Shown here piece by piece: positions 8,910-17,739 of a stretch of DNA of 64,000 nucleotides. The stretch spans positions 1 to 64,000 of the forward strand of contig CAZRVU010000007.1 in assembly GCA_964603615.1 (NCBI GenBank), written 5' to 3'. Position 1 is the first letter of the stretch. The number at the start of each line of letters is the position of its first letter. The position numbers and the translations under genes are program-made. The stretch is from JAAZMI01 sp964603615. Lineage in GTDB: Bacteria; Bacillota; Dethiobacteria; DTU022; UBA8154. The notes below the pieces were generated by a model. It had not been told where the DNA came from. It made no database searches and was given only the letters and a program-made list of their open reading frames with translations.

Positions 8910-10442
8910 TTACTCTTTTCCCAGCATGATGTCGATAAGCTCAGCGCGGCTGCGTATATTAAATTTGGCATAGATGTTTTTGACATAATATTTGACCGTA
9001 TTTTCGCTGATATAGAGCTCACCGGCAATTGCCCGGTATGTTTTCCCCTGCAGCAGGCGGGAGGCCACCTCGCTTTCACGTTCTGAAAGGCTCCCGAACT
9101 CTGCTACACGGTCGAAGTGGCTGATTTGTTCCTGAACTGGCATCTCTGAGAATGCAGTCAGATAGGTATGGTCTTTCAGCAGGAGGGAGAGATGTCTATG
9201 CAGGGGCGGCAGGAGGGCCAGCGTCACACAAACTACAGCCAGTGCCAAAAGCGTGGGATGGGGGCTGTATATATCCGCAGAGATCACAGCGTTTCCAACC
9301 AGCCCACCCAAGAGGATGCCCAGCACGTTAGCAGAAAGACCGCTGCCGAGGATCCGCGCAGGGTTGTGATGGAGATCCAGCATCTCGCCGAGGATGCTCC
9401 ACCAGAACAGATCATAGACCCCGCAGGCTCCCAGCATCAGCGTATTGACTACAAGATAACTGCCAACCGAGCGATCAAGGCCCATGAAGCCGATAAACGA
9501 AAAGCCGATCATGGCAATGGCTACATATAATATATAGGCACGGTTTGTTCCCCGCGGCAGATTCCTCATGATAAAAAGTGCGGCGATGTAGGGGACCGCC
9601 CAATACCAGCTTGTCAGCGTTTTAAGATGTGTAAAGGCAGGGTTGATGACATGATACATCAGGCCCGAGTTGATGGTGATCACGATGATGAAAAGGCATA
9701 AAAAAATAAGGGGCGCGGCAATATTTGCATGGTTATCCTTACTGCTGATCGCACCAGGGGCGCCAGGGACAGCAGGTGTAGCAGAAGCACCGGGGACTGC
9801 AGTAGCACCAGAGATAGCAGAAGCATCAGTGGCAGCAAGAGCACTAGAGACAGCAGAGGCAGCAGCCTCCTCATCTTGAGGAAGTTTCAAGGCAAAGAAA
9901 AACGCCCCTCCGAGCATAAGCATGGAGAAGGCTAGTCCAAAGCGTGGCGCGAGATGAACGGCGGTCATATTGAGCAAGATCATCAAAATATTGGAGAGGA
10001 TCAGCATGTCGGCGATGGTTTTGATGCGTTCGTTTTTGGGCGTGCCGCTTTTGAGGTAAAAACTCCAAGCTGCCACGCATCCCCCGGCGAGGAATGAACT
10101 GATGATGATGCCGGCGATCCAAAGCACGGACGGGGAAAAGAAAAAAATAGCGGAGACAGCAATGAAAAAAAGATAGGAGGATAAAAATAATTGCTTTGCT
10201 GCCCGCCTCGTTTTTATAAAAAAACCGCACAAAATCAATCCGGTAAAAGTGGCGGCCATACTACCAAAAACCATCACGCCTGAAGCCAGCCTGTAAAAGT
10301 CGATTAAGGCATAAAGGATTTGTCCTTCAAAAAGAAAGGCCAGCATCCAGGCTGAAAACAGTGCATGAACGATGATCGACAGCCCGCGTTCATCAAAGTA
10401 ACCAGATCCTGGTAATATTCCGCTTTGTTTCCTACCGGTCAT
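8910..10442 (-). CDS. LuxR-family transcriptional regulator with N-terminal multi-helix membrane (MFS-like) domain
   Basis: The 510-residue protein has about twelve hydrophobic segments over residues 20-420 and a C-terminal LuxR helix-turn-helix over about 445-510 ('LSERESEVASRLLQGKTYR', 'LYISENTVKYYVKNIYAKF'). It probably senses a signal at the membrane and binds DNA from there. Between the sixth and seventh helices (about residues 190-232) is a low-complexity linker rich in Ala, Ser, Pro and Gly, encoded by imprecise short repeats at about 9750-9870. GGTGGTGGG precedes the ATG. Membrane LuxR proteins of this design occur in families in anaerobic actinobacteria and some clostridia; targets are unknown. 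It is transcribed away from the formate dehydrogenase operon and may or may not control it. Confidence 0.85.
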   Translation of the reverse strand: MTGRKQSGILPGSGYFDERGLSIIVHALFSAWMLAFLFEGQILYALIDFYRLASGVMVFGSMAATFTGLILCGFFIKTRRAAKQLFLSSYLFFIAVSAIFFFSPSVLWIAGIIISSFLAGGCVAAWSFYLKSGTPKNERIKTIADMLILSNILMILLNMTAVHLAPRFGLAFSMLMLGGAFFFALKLPQDEEAAASAVSSALAATDASAISGATAVPGASATPAVPGAPGAISSKDNHANIAAPLIFLCLFIIVITINSGLMYHVINPAFTHLKTLTSWYWAVPYIAALFIMRNLPRGTNRAYILYVAIAMIGFSFIGFMGLDRSVGSYLVVNTLMLGACGVYDLFWWSILGEMLDLHHNPARILGSGLSANVLGILLGGLVGNAVISADIYSPHPTLLALAVVCVTLALLPPLHRHLSLLLKDHTYLTAFSEMPVQEQISHFDRVAEFGSLSERESEVASRLLQGKTYRAIAGELYISENTVKYYVKNIYAKFNIRSRAELIDIMLGKE

Positions 10443-10460
10443 CTTCCCACCACCATTTTT

Positions 10461-10490
10461 ATTATAACATAGGATTATTTCCCTTCATAG
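10461..10490 (-). promoter_or_regulatory. Possible promoter of the LuxR-type gene
   Basis: The minus strand has a perfect TATAAT (10466-10461), 18 bases before the ATG. The -35 region 17 bases upstream (TATGAA) is weak. Confidence 0.35.
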
Positions 10491-10729
10491 CCAGGTTTTT
10501 ATGCTATTATGCTATCAGGTCCCTGTTTTGATTAGTAGATAAAAGTGCCAGTGCCCCATTACCAGCAAAAAGGTTTTCATCCTTCTGATTATGCCCCCGG
10601 TTTGTGGGAGCACGCGTGCCTTCAGGGCAAAACATATGGTAAAATGGCAGAGGGAGGCAAAATATATAAAAGCTGCAATATGCTAGATGAAGATAGGGGA
10701 TCCCGCACTAATGTTTAGGAAAGGGAGCG

Positions 10730-10833
10730 GGGATCTTTCGGCTTTGTTTTGAGCAGGGATTTTCGCTTTGTCTAGAACAAGGATCCTTTGCCTTTGTCTA
10801 GGGGTAGGGATCTTTTACTTGTTCAGGGCAACG
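10730..10833 (+). repeat. Four degenerate tandem repeats, period 24-27 nt
   Basis: Units start at 10730, 10756, 10780 and 10807 and follow the pattern RGGATYTTT.GCTTTGTCTAG. Examples are GGGATCTTTCGGCTTTGT at 10730 and GGGATTTTCGCTTTGTC at 10756. The array lies between the two divergent transcription units. Confidence 0.5.
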
Positions 10834-11083
10834 CTAGCCGGACAGTGCAAAATTTTTTATCTTACCTTGTTTTTTTCTCCTTGTAAGGATAAAATCTTAG
10901 GGAGAATCGCCCGGGGAGATCGCTTTGGAAAAATTTTTGACCGGGGGAGGTAGAAAAGGTTTCGTGACAGGGCATTTTGTTTAATAGAAAATAATTATAG
11001 GAGAGGCAGGATTATGCCTGATCAAAAGAGAAATTTAAATTTGTTCCCCCTATTGTGAAAAGTGTAAAAAGGAGGTCATGCTT

Positions 11084-11569
11084 TTGCAAGCGGAAGCAGT
11101 CAAATTTGTAGGGAATAGTTTTGATTTCGACAGGGTAGAAAATCTTTTGCAAGAGTTCCTCGGTAAAAAGGGGATGATCGTGCCTATTCTCCAAAAAATC
11201 CAAGAGGAATTCGGCTACCTGCCACGGCCTGCCCTGGAGTACACGGCGAAAAAGTTACGTATCCCGGCAAGCAGGATCTATGGGGTAGCCACCTTTTATG
11301 CCCAATTTCACCTCCAGCCACGGGGCAAAAATATCATCCGGGTTTGCCGCGGTACTGCCTGTCACGTGCGGGGCGTATCGAAGGTGGCGGAAAAAACACA
11401 AGAAATTTTAAAGGTCGGCGTAGGGGAAACAACGGAAGATAAGAAATTTACTTATGAAGAGGTTGCCTGCATTGGAGCTTGTGGACTGGCTCCGGTCATG
11501 ATGATCAACGATCGGACTTTTGGCAAGCTGGCTCCTGATAAGGTTAAGGCAATTTTAGAAAAATTTTAA
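11084..11569 (+). CDS. NADH dehydrogenase subunit E-like [2Fe-2S] thioredoxin-fold subunit of formate dehydrogenase
   Basis: The product (161 residues) is a NuoE/HydC-type subunit that carries one [2Fe-2S] cluster and passes electrons to the NuoF-like flavoprotein encoded next. Its four ligands have the typical spacing, C-x4-C ('VCRGTACHVRG') then C-x3-C ('VACIGACGLAPV'), and 'GVATFYAQFH' is a family signature. An ATG at 11078 is in frame but only two bases behind GGAGG (11071-11075); the TTG at 11084 has an ideal eight-base spacing and is preferred. It opens the operon leading to the selenocysteine formate dehydrogenase, so it belongs to that complex rather than to a hydrogenase. Confidence 0.9.
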   Translation: MQAEAVKFVGNSFDFDRVENLLQEFLGKKGMIVPILQKIQEEFGYLPRPALEYTAKKLRIPASRIYGVATFYAQFHLQPRGKNIIRVCRGTACHVRGVSKVAEKTQEILKVGVGETTEDKKFTYEEVACIGACGLAPVMMINDRTFGKLAPDKVKAILEKF

Positions 11570-11600
11570 AGGCAGGAGAAGAAAGGGGTATTACTGGTAG

Positions 11601-11780
11601 ATGAAAAAATTTATTGATCCCTGTTGTCCAGAGTGTTTTAACAGTAAAGAAAATCCATGTACCCAGTTTATTGAGTGCTGTCTATCAGGCCCTCTTTGTC
11701 ATGAAAATCCCGACTGTAAAGAAAAAAGAGAGGCTATCATCCAACGCCTTGCCCATAGTCCCGGCTACCGGAGTAACTAG
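11601..11780 (+). CDS. Small cysteine-rich protein (59 aa) inside the formate dehydrogenase operon
   Basis: I do not recognise this protein. The frame runs from ATG 11601 to TAG 11780 and encodes 59 residues with eight cysteines, at positions 8, 9, 12, 20, 26, 27, 33 and 39 ('DPCCPECF', 'ECCLSGPLC', 'NPDC'). The number and clustering of cysteines suggest binding of zinc or an Fe-S cluster. It starts 31 bp after the NuoE-like gene and ends 31 bp before the NuoF-like gene, on the same strand, filling the gap almost exactly. The ribosome site is only moderate (GAAAGGGG, about 13 bases upstream). Its place in the operon argues for an accessory or assembly role, which is inference. Confidence 0.6.
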   Translation: MKKFIDPCCPECFNSKENPCTQFIECCLSGPLCHENPDCKEKREAIIQRLAHSPGYRSN

Positions 11781-11811
11781 CTGAGATCATGACCACGGAG
11801 GAGGGGTAAAA

Positions 11812-13596
11812 TTGTACGAAAGACAAATTCTGATCTGTGCCGGAACGGGTTGTATCTCCTCCGGCAGTTTACAGGTTCACGAAGCACTGCAGAAAGAGTT
11901 GGAAAAACATCATTTGGAAGATAAAGTGCGCATTATTCTCTCAGGATGTCACGGTTTTTGTGAAAAGGGTCCCATTTTTATTGTTTATCCGGAGGATATT
12001 TTTTACTGCGAGGTTCAAGCAGAAGATATCCCGGAGCTGGTTGAAGAGTATTTGGTGAAAGGGAATATCGTGGAAAGACTGCTTTACAAGGATCCGGTAA
12101 CGGAAAAGGCAGTTACCTCCCACCAGGAAATTCCCTTTTATAGCAAGCAAAAAAGATTGGCACTGCGCAACTGCGGTGTGATCGATCCTGAAAATATTGA
12201 TGAATATATTATTCGCGGCGGGTACCAGGGCCTTGAAAAGGCTCTCCGCCTGGAGTCGATGGAGATCATCGATACGATTAAAAGCTCCGGTCTGAGGGGC
12301 CGGGGCGGTGCTGGCTTTCCTACCGGCATGAAATGGGGGTTTGCTTATGGCAATGAAAGTGATAAAAAATATGTGGTCTGTAACGCCGATGAGGGTGACC
12401 CCGGGGCTTTTATGGATCGAAGTGTTTTGGAGGGCGATCCCCATGGCGTGCTAGAGGGAATTATCATTGCCGGCCGGGCGATTGGCAGCGACGAAGCTTA
12501 TATTTATGTGCGGGCGGAATACCCGCTGGCTATTCGTCGTTTGCGGACGGCCATTGCCCAGGCGGAAGAGTATGGCCTCATCGGGGATAATATTTTAGGC
12601 TCCGGTTTTGGTTTTAAAATAAATATCAAGGAGGGGGCCGGCGCTTTTGTTTGCGGGGAGGAGACCGCTTTGCTGGCTTCCATTGAAGGCGAAAGAGGTA
12701 TGCCTCGCCCGCGGCCTCCTTTTCCAGCGGTCAAGGGTTTGTGGGGGAAACCTACATGTATCAATAACGTGGAGACCCTGGCTAATGTCTCTTTGATCAT
12801 GCGCAAGGGAGCGGAATGGTTCAACACTATTGGCACGGAAGGCAGCAGGGGCACAAAGATCTTTGCGCTGACCGGGAAGGTCAACAATACTGGCCTTTGT
12901 GAAGTCCCCATGGGCATCACCCTGCGCGAAATTATCTTTGACATTGGCGGCGGCATACGGGGCGGTAAAAAGTTTAAGGCGGTGCAGATTGGCGGGCCTT
13001 CAGGGGGCTGTTTGCCCGAATCCCACCTGGATCTGCCCGTCGATTATGATTCCCTGACCTCTGCCGGGGCCATGATGGGTTCTGGCGGTATGGTCGTAAT
13101 GGATGAAGATACCTGCATGGTGGATTTGGCCCGCTATTTCCTGAGTTTTACGCAGAGAGAATCCTGCGGTAAATGTACACCCTGCCGCGAGGGGACGAAG
13201 CGCATGTTAGAAATTTTAGAGCGCATTACCAAGGGCCAAGGGGTGGAGGAAGATATCTCCCGTCTTGAAAGGCTGGCCCTGGCCGTCAAGGACGGTTCGC
13301 TTTGCGGTCTGGGGCAGACGGCGCCCAACCCGGTGTTAACTACCCTGCGCTATTTCCGGGATGAATATGAGGCCCATATTTTGGATCGCCGCTGTCCGGC
13401 AGGCCAGTGTAAGGAACTGCTCACTTATTATATCGATCCGGAGTTGTGTACCGGTTGCCGTGCTTGCACGAGAGTATGTCCTGCTGGTGCCATTAGCGGT
13501 GAAAAGAAAGAGCCGCATGTCATCGACGAAGAAAAATGCATTAACTGTGGCAATTGTGCGGAACGTTGTAAGTTTGACGCCGTAAAGGTGAGATAA
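11812..13596 (+). CDS. NADH dehydrogenase subunit F-like NAD(P)H-binding flavoprotein of formate dehydrogenase
   Basis: The 594-residue product exchanges electrons with NAD(H) through FMN. Domain order: an N-terminal thioredoxin-like [2Fe-2S] segment (residues about 1-90, 'CAGTGCISSG' and 'SGCHGFCEKGP'), the NuoF core with the glycine-rich nucleotide site 'GLRGRGGAGFPTG' and 'CNADEGDPGAFMDR', the SLBB region, the [4Fe-4S] site 'ESCGKCTPCREGT', and a C-terminal two-cluster ferredoxin ('CTGCRACTRVCPAGAI', 'CINCGNCAERC'). The start is TTG at 11812 behind GGAGGGG. This architecture is shared by HydB of bifurcating hydrogenases and by NAD(P)-dependent formate dehydrogenases; the gene that follows decides for formate. 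Confidence 0.92.
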   Translation: MYERQILICAGTGCISSGSLQVHEALQKELEKHHLEDKVRIILSGCHGFCEKGPIFIVYPEDIFYCEVQAEDIPELVEEYLVKGNIVERLLYKDPVTEKAVTSHQEIPFYSKQKRLALRNCGVIDPENIDEYIIRGGYQGLEKALRLESMEIIDTIKSSGLRGRGGAGFPTGMKWGFAYGNESDKKYVVCNADEGDPGAFMDRSVLEGDPHGVLEGIIIAGRAIGSDEAYIYVRAEYPLAIRRLRTAIAQAEEYGLIGDNILGSGFGFKINIKEGAGAFVCGEETALLASIEGERGMPRPRPPFPAVKGLWGKPTCINNVETLANVSLIMRKGAEWFNTIGTEGSRGTKIFALTGKVNNTGLCEVPMGITLREIIFDIGGGIRGGKKFKAVQIGGPSGGCLPESHLDLPVDYDSLTSAGAMMGSGGMVVMDEDTCMVDLARYFLSFTQRESCGKCTPCREGTKRMLEILERITKGQGVEEDISRLERLALAVKDGSLCGLGQTAPNPVLTTLRYFRDEYEAHILDRRCPAGQCKELLTYYIDPELCTGCRACTRVCPAGAISGEKKEPHVIDEEKCINCGNCAERCKFDAVKVR

Positions 13597-13617
13597 CGGA
13601 GCAAAGGAGGGAAATCG

Positions 13618-16293
13618 TTGATTTCTTTAACTATAAACGGTCAAAGCGTAGAGGTAGAAGAGGGGAGCACGATTTTAAATGCGGCCAATAAGTTGGGAAT
13701 ATTTATCCCCACTTTTTGTCATGATTCCCGTCTTGCCCCGGCAGGAGCTTGTCGTATGTGCCTGGTGGAGGTGGAAAGGGCCCGGGCTTTAATGGCTGCT
13801 TGCAGCGTCCCGGTGATGGAAGGCATGGTGGTGCATACCGATACGGAGCGGGTTCATGCTGCCCGTAAGGAAAACCTGCAACTTCTGCTGGCCAACCATC
13901 CCCTGGATTGCCTTACCTGCGAAAAAAATGGCGATTGCCGCCTGCAGGAATATTGTTATCTTTACGGAATCTCCGAGAGCGATTATCAGGGAGAGCGGAA
14001 AAATTATGCACTGGACGAGAGCAATCCTTTCTTTATCAGGGATATGAATAAATGTATTCTTTGTGGTTTGTGTGTGCGTGTTTGTCATGAAGTTAACGGT
14101 GCCGGGGCGATTGATTTTACCAACAGGGGGTTTGATACCAAGGTAACCCCGGCCTTTGATGATTCCCTCGAGGAGTCACCCTGTGTATTTTGCGGTATGT
14201 GCGTGGATGTTTGCCCGGTAGGTGCGCTAACGCCCAAACAGAGCATCCGCCAGGGCCGTGCCTGGGAGTTAAACATGGTCCGGACCACCTGTCCCTTTTG
14301 CGGAACCGGCTGCGGGCTGGAGCTTTACGTGAAGGATAATAAGGTTGTAAAGGTGAAAGGGGATCCCCTGAGTCCTGCCAGCCGGGGGCAGACTTGCGTC
14401 AAGGGGCATTTCGGTATAGATTTCCTACACCACCCGGAACGCCTGCAAAAACCCTTAATCCGGAAAAATGGCAAGTTAGAGGAGGCCTCCTGGGAGGAAG
14501 CCCTGAATTTAATTGCCGGCAGGCTGAAGGGCTTAAAGGGTGAAGAGCTGGCCGGTTTTTCCTCGGCTCGTGCTACAAATGAGGAAAACTATCTCTTCCA
14601 AAGGCTTTTGCGCACACTGGGCACGAATAACGTCGATCACTGTGCCCGCCTCTGACATGCGCCGACCGTAGCCGGTTTGGCTACAGCTTTTGGCAGCGGC
14701 GCGATGACGAACAGCATCGGGGAGATCGAAGACGCCGATACTATGCTGGTAATCGGCGCAAACCCGCCGGAGGCCCACCCTGTAATTGGTTACAGGATTA
14801 AAATGGCCAAGAAAAAGGGTGCTACCCTGATCGTGGCCGATCCCCGGCGGACCGAACTGGCCGAATACGCCGATGTTCACCTACGGTTACGTCCGGGGAC
14901 AAACGAGGCACTGATAAACGGCATGATGAATGTGATCATTACAGAAGGGCTGGCCGATGAAAAGTTTATCCAGGAAAGAACGGAAGGCTTTGCCGCCATG
15001 AAAGCGGTTGTGGATAAATATACGCCGGAACATGCTGAAAAAATAACCGGGGTTGCCGCGGAAGATATTCGCCGGGCAGCACGTCTTTTTGCCGGTGCGG
15101 AAAGGGCTTCGATATTCTATACGCTGGGGATTACCAACCATACGACGGGCACTGATTCCGTGCTTTCGGTGGCCAATCTTTCCCTGCTCACCGGCAACCT
15201 GGGTAAACGTTCTGCCGGGGTTAACCCCTTAAGGGGGCAGAACAATGTTCAGGGGGCTTGTGATATGGGGGCACTGCCCAATGTTTTCACAGGTTACCAG
15301 CGGGTGGATGACCGCGAGGCACGCACCAAGTTTGAAAGGGCCTGGGGCGCACGGCTCAATCCACAGCCGGGGTTAACCATCACGGATATTTTTAATGCAA
15401 TTTTAGCCGGGGAAATCAAGTTCCTTTACGTTTTTGGCGAAAACCCGGCGCTGACTGAGGCCAACCTGCACCACGTCTGGGAGGCCCTGGAAGAGGTGGA
15501 ATTTTTAGTGGTGCAAGATCTCTTTTTAACGGAGACGGCCGCTTATGCCGATGTAGTATTACCGGCGGCAGCTTTTGCGGAAAAACAGGGAACCTTCACC
15601 AATACAGAGCGGCGCGTGCAGATGGTGCGCAAGGCTGTGGATCCTCCCGGTGAAGCCAAAGCGGATTGGCTCATCCTTTGTGAACTGGCCCGCAAGCTTG
15701 GTTTGAACTGGGATTATGCCTCTGCGGAAGATATTTTCCAAGAAATGGCCCGCTTAACCCCCAGTTATGCCGGGATTAGCCACCAACGTTTGGAGGAAGA
15801 AGAAGGCCTGCAATGGCCTTGTCCCACTGCCGATCATCCGGGAACTTTATACCTGCACAAAGATAAATTTGTGCGAGGTAAAGGCCAGTTTACCCCCGTG
15901 GAGCACCAGCCTCCCGCAGAAGAACCCGATGAGGAATACCCCATCTTGCTCACTACGGGCCGTATTCTCTACCATTACAACACGATGACCCGTTATGCGG
16001 ATGGTATCGAATCTTTCCGTCCGGAGGAACTGGCGCAGATCAATCCTGAGGATGCTGCCAGAATGGGTATAGAGGAAGGAGATCTGGTCAAGATGTCTTC
16101 GCGGCGGGGTCATGTGCAAGTCAGGCTAACTGTTACGGACGCTGTCCCGCCGGGCGTAATTTATATGACCTTCCACTATCACGAATCTGCTGTGAACCTG
16201 CTAACCATAGGTGCACTTGATCCCGTGACCAAGACGCCGGAGTTTAAGGTTTGTGCCGTGAGGATCGATAAATTAGCTGAAATAGGAGCCTGA
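13618..16293 (+). CDS. fdhA: Formate dehydrogenase catalytic subunit, selenocysteine-containing
   Basis: This 891-residue molybdo/tungstopterin enzyme interconverts formate and CO2. The TGA at 14653-14655 is codon 346 and is read as selenocysteine: 'DHCARL' comes before it and 'HAPTVAGLATAFG' after it, the active-site motif of selenocysteine formate dehydrogenases, with the same frame continuing to TGA 16291. The N-terminus is NuoG-like: [2Fe-2S] cysteines 34, 45, 48 and 62, a His-Cys3 cluster (H94, C98, C101, C107), and two [4Fe-4S] sites ('CILCGLCVRVC', 'CVFCGMCVDVC'). The catalytic domain opens with 'CPFCGTGCGLEL'. The start is TTG 13618 behind AAAGGAGGG, 21 bp after the NuoF-like gene. 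Conceptual translation that stops at TGA would split it into two false genes. The metal (Mo or W) cannot be told from sequence. Confidence 0.95.
14653..14702 (+). promoter_or_regulatory. Bacterial SECIS element for selenocysteine insertion
   Basis: The UGA at 14653-14655 is followed by a nested hairpin: outer stem GCGCCG (14659-14664) with CGGCGC (14697-14702), inner stem GTAGCC (14668-14673) with GGCTAC (14679-14684), and apical loop GGTTT (14674-14678). The loop starts with G about 19 bases after the UGA, as SelB-binding bSECIS loops do. Confidence 0.85.
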
Positions 16294-16312
16294 TGCAGGC
16301 TTTTAAAAAAAA

Positions 16313-16338
16313 GGCAGTCCGGTTGGACTGCCTTTTTT
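16313..16338 (+). terminator. Rho-independent terminator of the formate dehydrogenase operon
   Basis: A perfect 8-bp stem GGCAGTCC/GGACTGCC with loop GGTT is followed by six T and preceded by eight A, so it could act in both directions. It lies 19 bases after the fdhA stop and separates it from fdhD. Confidence 0.9.
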
Positions 16339-16458
16339 AGTTAGGCGTTCCTACAATGGTATGTTTTTAGAATTATTTATCTGCATGATAACAAATGAAG
16401 GAAGTTGGCGGGAATTTCCCTTCCAAAAGCTTATAATAAAGGCAGGAGGTGGATAAGG

Positions 16459-17295
16459 ATGATGGAAAACTTAAACTTCGACACCACAATAGCAGTGGAG
16501 ATTGAAAGAATTCGAGAAAAACGCAGAAGTAAAGAAAGGGATCTCCTGATCAATGAAATTCCCTTGACTATATTTGTCAATGAACGGGAATACGTGACAC
16601 TTTTTTGTTCACCCCGGAAGTTAGATTATCTGGCGGTTGGATTTCTGCACCTGGCAGGTCTACTGCCTAGCAAGGATGATTTGGAGGAGATCAAGGTTGA
16701 TGAAGCAAAAGGTTTGGTTTTTGTTCGCATGAAAGTGCCGGTGGGAAAAAAAGAAATGCCGTCCCCTAATTCCCCCGTTATTTTGGGAAAGGGATGGGAA
16801 GCGCTGTATTTGGAGGCGCCATCTGCACGGGTTTTTAAAACCCTGCCAGGCCGGAAACGGCGGGCAGAATTTTCCCAACCGGAATCATCCCTGCAGGTTA
16901 AAGCAGAGGAGCTTTTCCAGCTTATGGCTGCTTTGCTCAATGCTTCCTCGCTTTTTAAGGCAACCGGCGGGGTACACAGCGTGGCGTTGGCCTTGCCGCA
17001 CGAAATACTTTTCTTTAGTGAGGATGTAGGCCGCCATAATGCGGTCGATAAGGTTGCCGGTGAATGTATGCTTAGCAACATTATCTTCCATGATAAAATT
17101 TTGCTTTCTAGTGGCCGTGTTTCCTCTGAAATTGTAGTTAAAGCAGACAAATTAGGTCTGCCCCTCATTGCCTCCCGCGCTGCGCCAACATCATTAAGTG
17201 TGGAGCTTGCCCAAAAAATGGGGATAACCCTGGTTGGTTTTGTACGTGGTTCGCGCCTGAATATCTACACCCATGCACAGAGGGTTGTTTTATAA
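16459..17295 (+). CDS. fdhD: Formate dehydrogenase accessory sulfurtransferase FdhD-like protein
   Basis: FdhD moves sulfur from a cysteine desulfurase to the molybdenum cofactor of formate dehydrogenase. The 278-residue product has the family's hallmark stretches 'TGGVHSVAL', 'EDVGRHNAVDKVAGE', 'LSSGRVSSEIVVKA' and 'IASRAAPTSLSVELA'. The start at 16459 (MMENLNF) has AGGAGG nine bases upstream; an upstream ATG at 16405 lacks a site. The CxxC motif that carries sulfur in E. coli FdhD is absent: only two cysteines exist, in 'LFCSP' and 'GECML', neither at the expected place. Whether it is still a sulfurtransferase is therefore uncertain. It is adjacent to fdhA but has its own transcript behind a terminator. 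Confidence 0.88.
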   Translation: MMENLNFDTTIAVEIERIREKRRSKERDLLINEIPLTIFVNEREYVTLFCSPRKLDYLAVGFLHLAGLLPSKDDLEEIKVDEAKGLVFVRMKVPVGKKEMPSPNSPVILGKGWEALYLEAPSARVFKTLPGRKRRAEFSQPESSLQVKAEELFQLMAALLNASSLFKATGGVHSVALALPHEILFFSEDVGRHNAVDKVAGECMLSNIIFHDKILLSSGRVSSEIVVKADKLGLPLIASRAAPTSLSVELAQKMGITLVGFVRGSRLNIYTHAQRVVL

Positions 17296-17632
17296 AATCC
17301 TTTTCGCTATTTGCCATTCTAGGCACGCCGCGCTGAAAATAACTGAGTAGTTACAAAAAAGTTATAATATTAACCAGATAATACCAGATGCCGTTCTGGG
17401 GCAGGGATGCGGGGCATTAGCAAAAAGGAGCTATCTTGAGGAATAAAACTTACTAAGGAGGTTGCTTCCGCCAGTTATTGTTTTTCAATATTGAGTAATC
17501 TTGTGGCATTACTAGCCTTTAAATGGACAATTTTAAATATTTGCACGGCAGGCTGTGTATATGGTATAATCTAACATAAGGCACTAAATAATATTATGTA
17601 ACACAGAATAATATAATAAAGATAAGGGTAAA
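17296..17632. other. Intergenic region between fdhD and the radical SAM unit
   Basis: AT-rich DNA with no gene that I can support. The only clear signal is the promoter at 17541-17570. An AAGGAGG at 17455-17461 is not followed by a useful frame. Confidence 0.5.
17541..17570 (+). promoter_or_regulatory. Sigma-A-type promoter for the radical SAM gene
   Basis: TTGCAC (17541-17546), an 18-base spacer containing TATATGG, then a perfect TATAAT (17565-17570). Transcription would start near 17577, giving a leader of about 160 bases. Confidence 0.6.
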
Positions 17633-17707
17633 GTGGAAGGCGTTGGCGATATTTTTTCTAAATTAAAGGAGTTGACGTTTATGAAGAAAAACCTGCCTTT
17701 TTCTTGA
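17633..17707 (+). CDS. Possible 24-codon upstream peptide before the radical SAM gene
   Basis: A GTG at 17633 behind AAGGG opens 24 codons (starting VEGVGDIFSKLKELTF) that stop at TGA 17705, 32 bp before the radical SAM start. An internal ATG at 17681 also has AAAGGAG in front of it and would give an eight-residue peptide. Either could be a leader that regulates translation or a small peptide gene. There is no family support. Confidence 0.25.
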   Translation: MEGVGDIFSKLKELTFMKKNLPFS

Positions 17708-17739
17708 AGTAGTTATTATCTTTACAGGAGGGGAAAAGG

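Larger units (their letters stand above)
10443..11083. other. 641-bp intergenic region upstream of the formate dehydrogenase operon
   Basis: This holds no convincing gene. The left end carries the LuxR-gene promoter, 10730-10833 carries four degenerate tandem repeats, and 10975-11075 leads into the strong ribosome site of the NuoE-like gene. A 61-codon frame at 10768-10953 overlaps the repeats and lacks a ribosome site, so it is not called. Confidence 0.6.

Noticed and set aside
10768..10953. 61-codon plus-strand frame before the formate dehydrogenase operon
   Set aside because: It starts inside the tandem repeats, lacks a ribosome site, and has no recognisable features.
11084..13596. [FeFe]-hydrogenase HydC/HydB subunits
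   Set aside because: NuoE/NuoF-like pairs occur in both, but the catalytic gene that follows has MopB and selenocysteine motifs, not the H-cluster motifs of HydA.
14653..14655. TGA as a true stop or a disabling mutation in fdhA
   Set aside because: The codon is at the family's selenocysteine position, frame and homology continue beyond it, and a SECIS hairpin follows.
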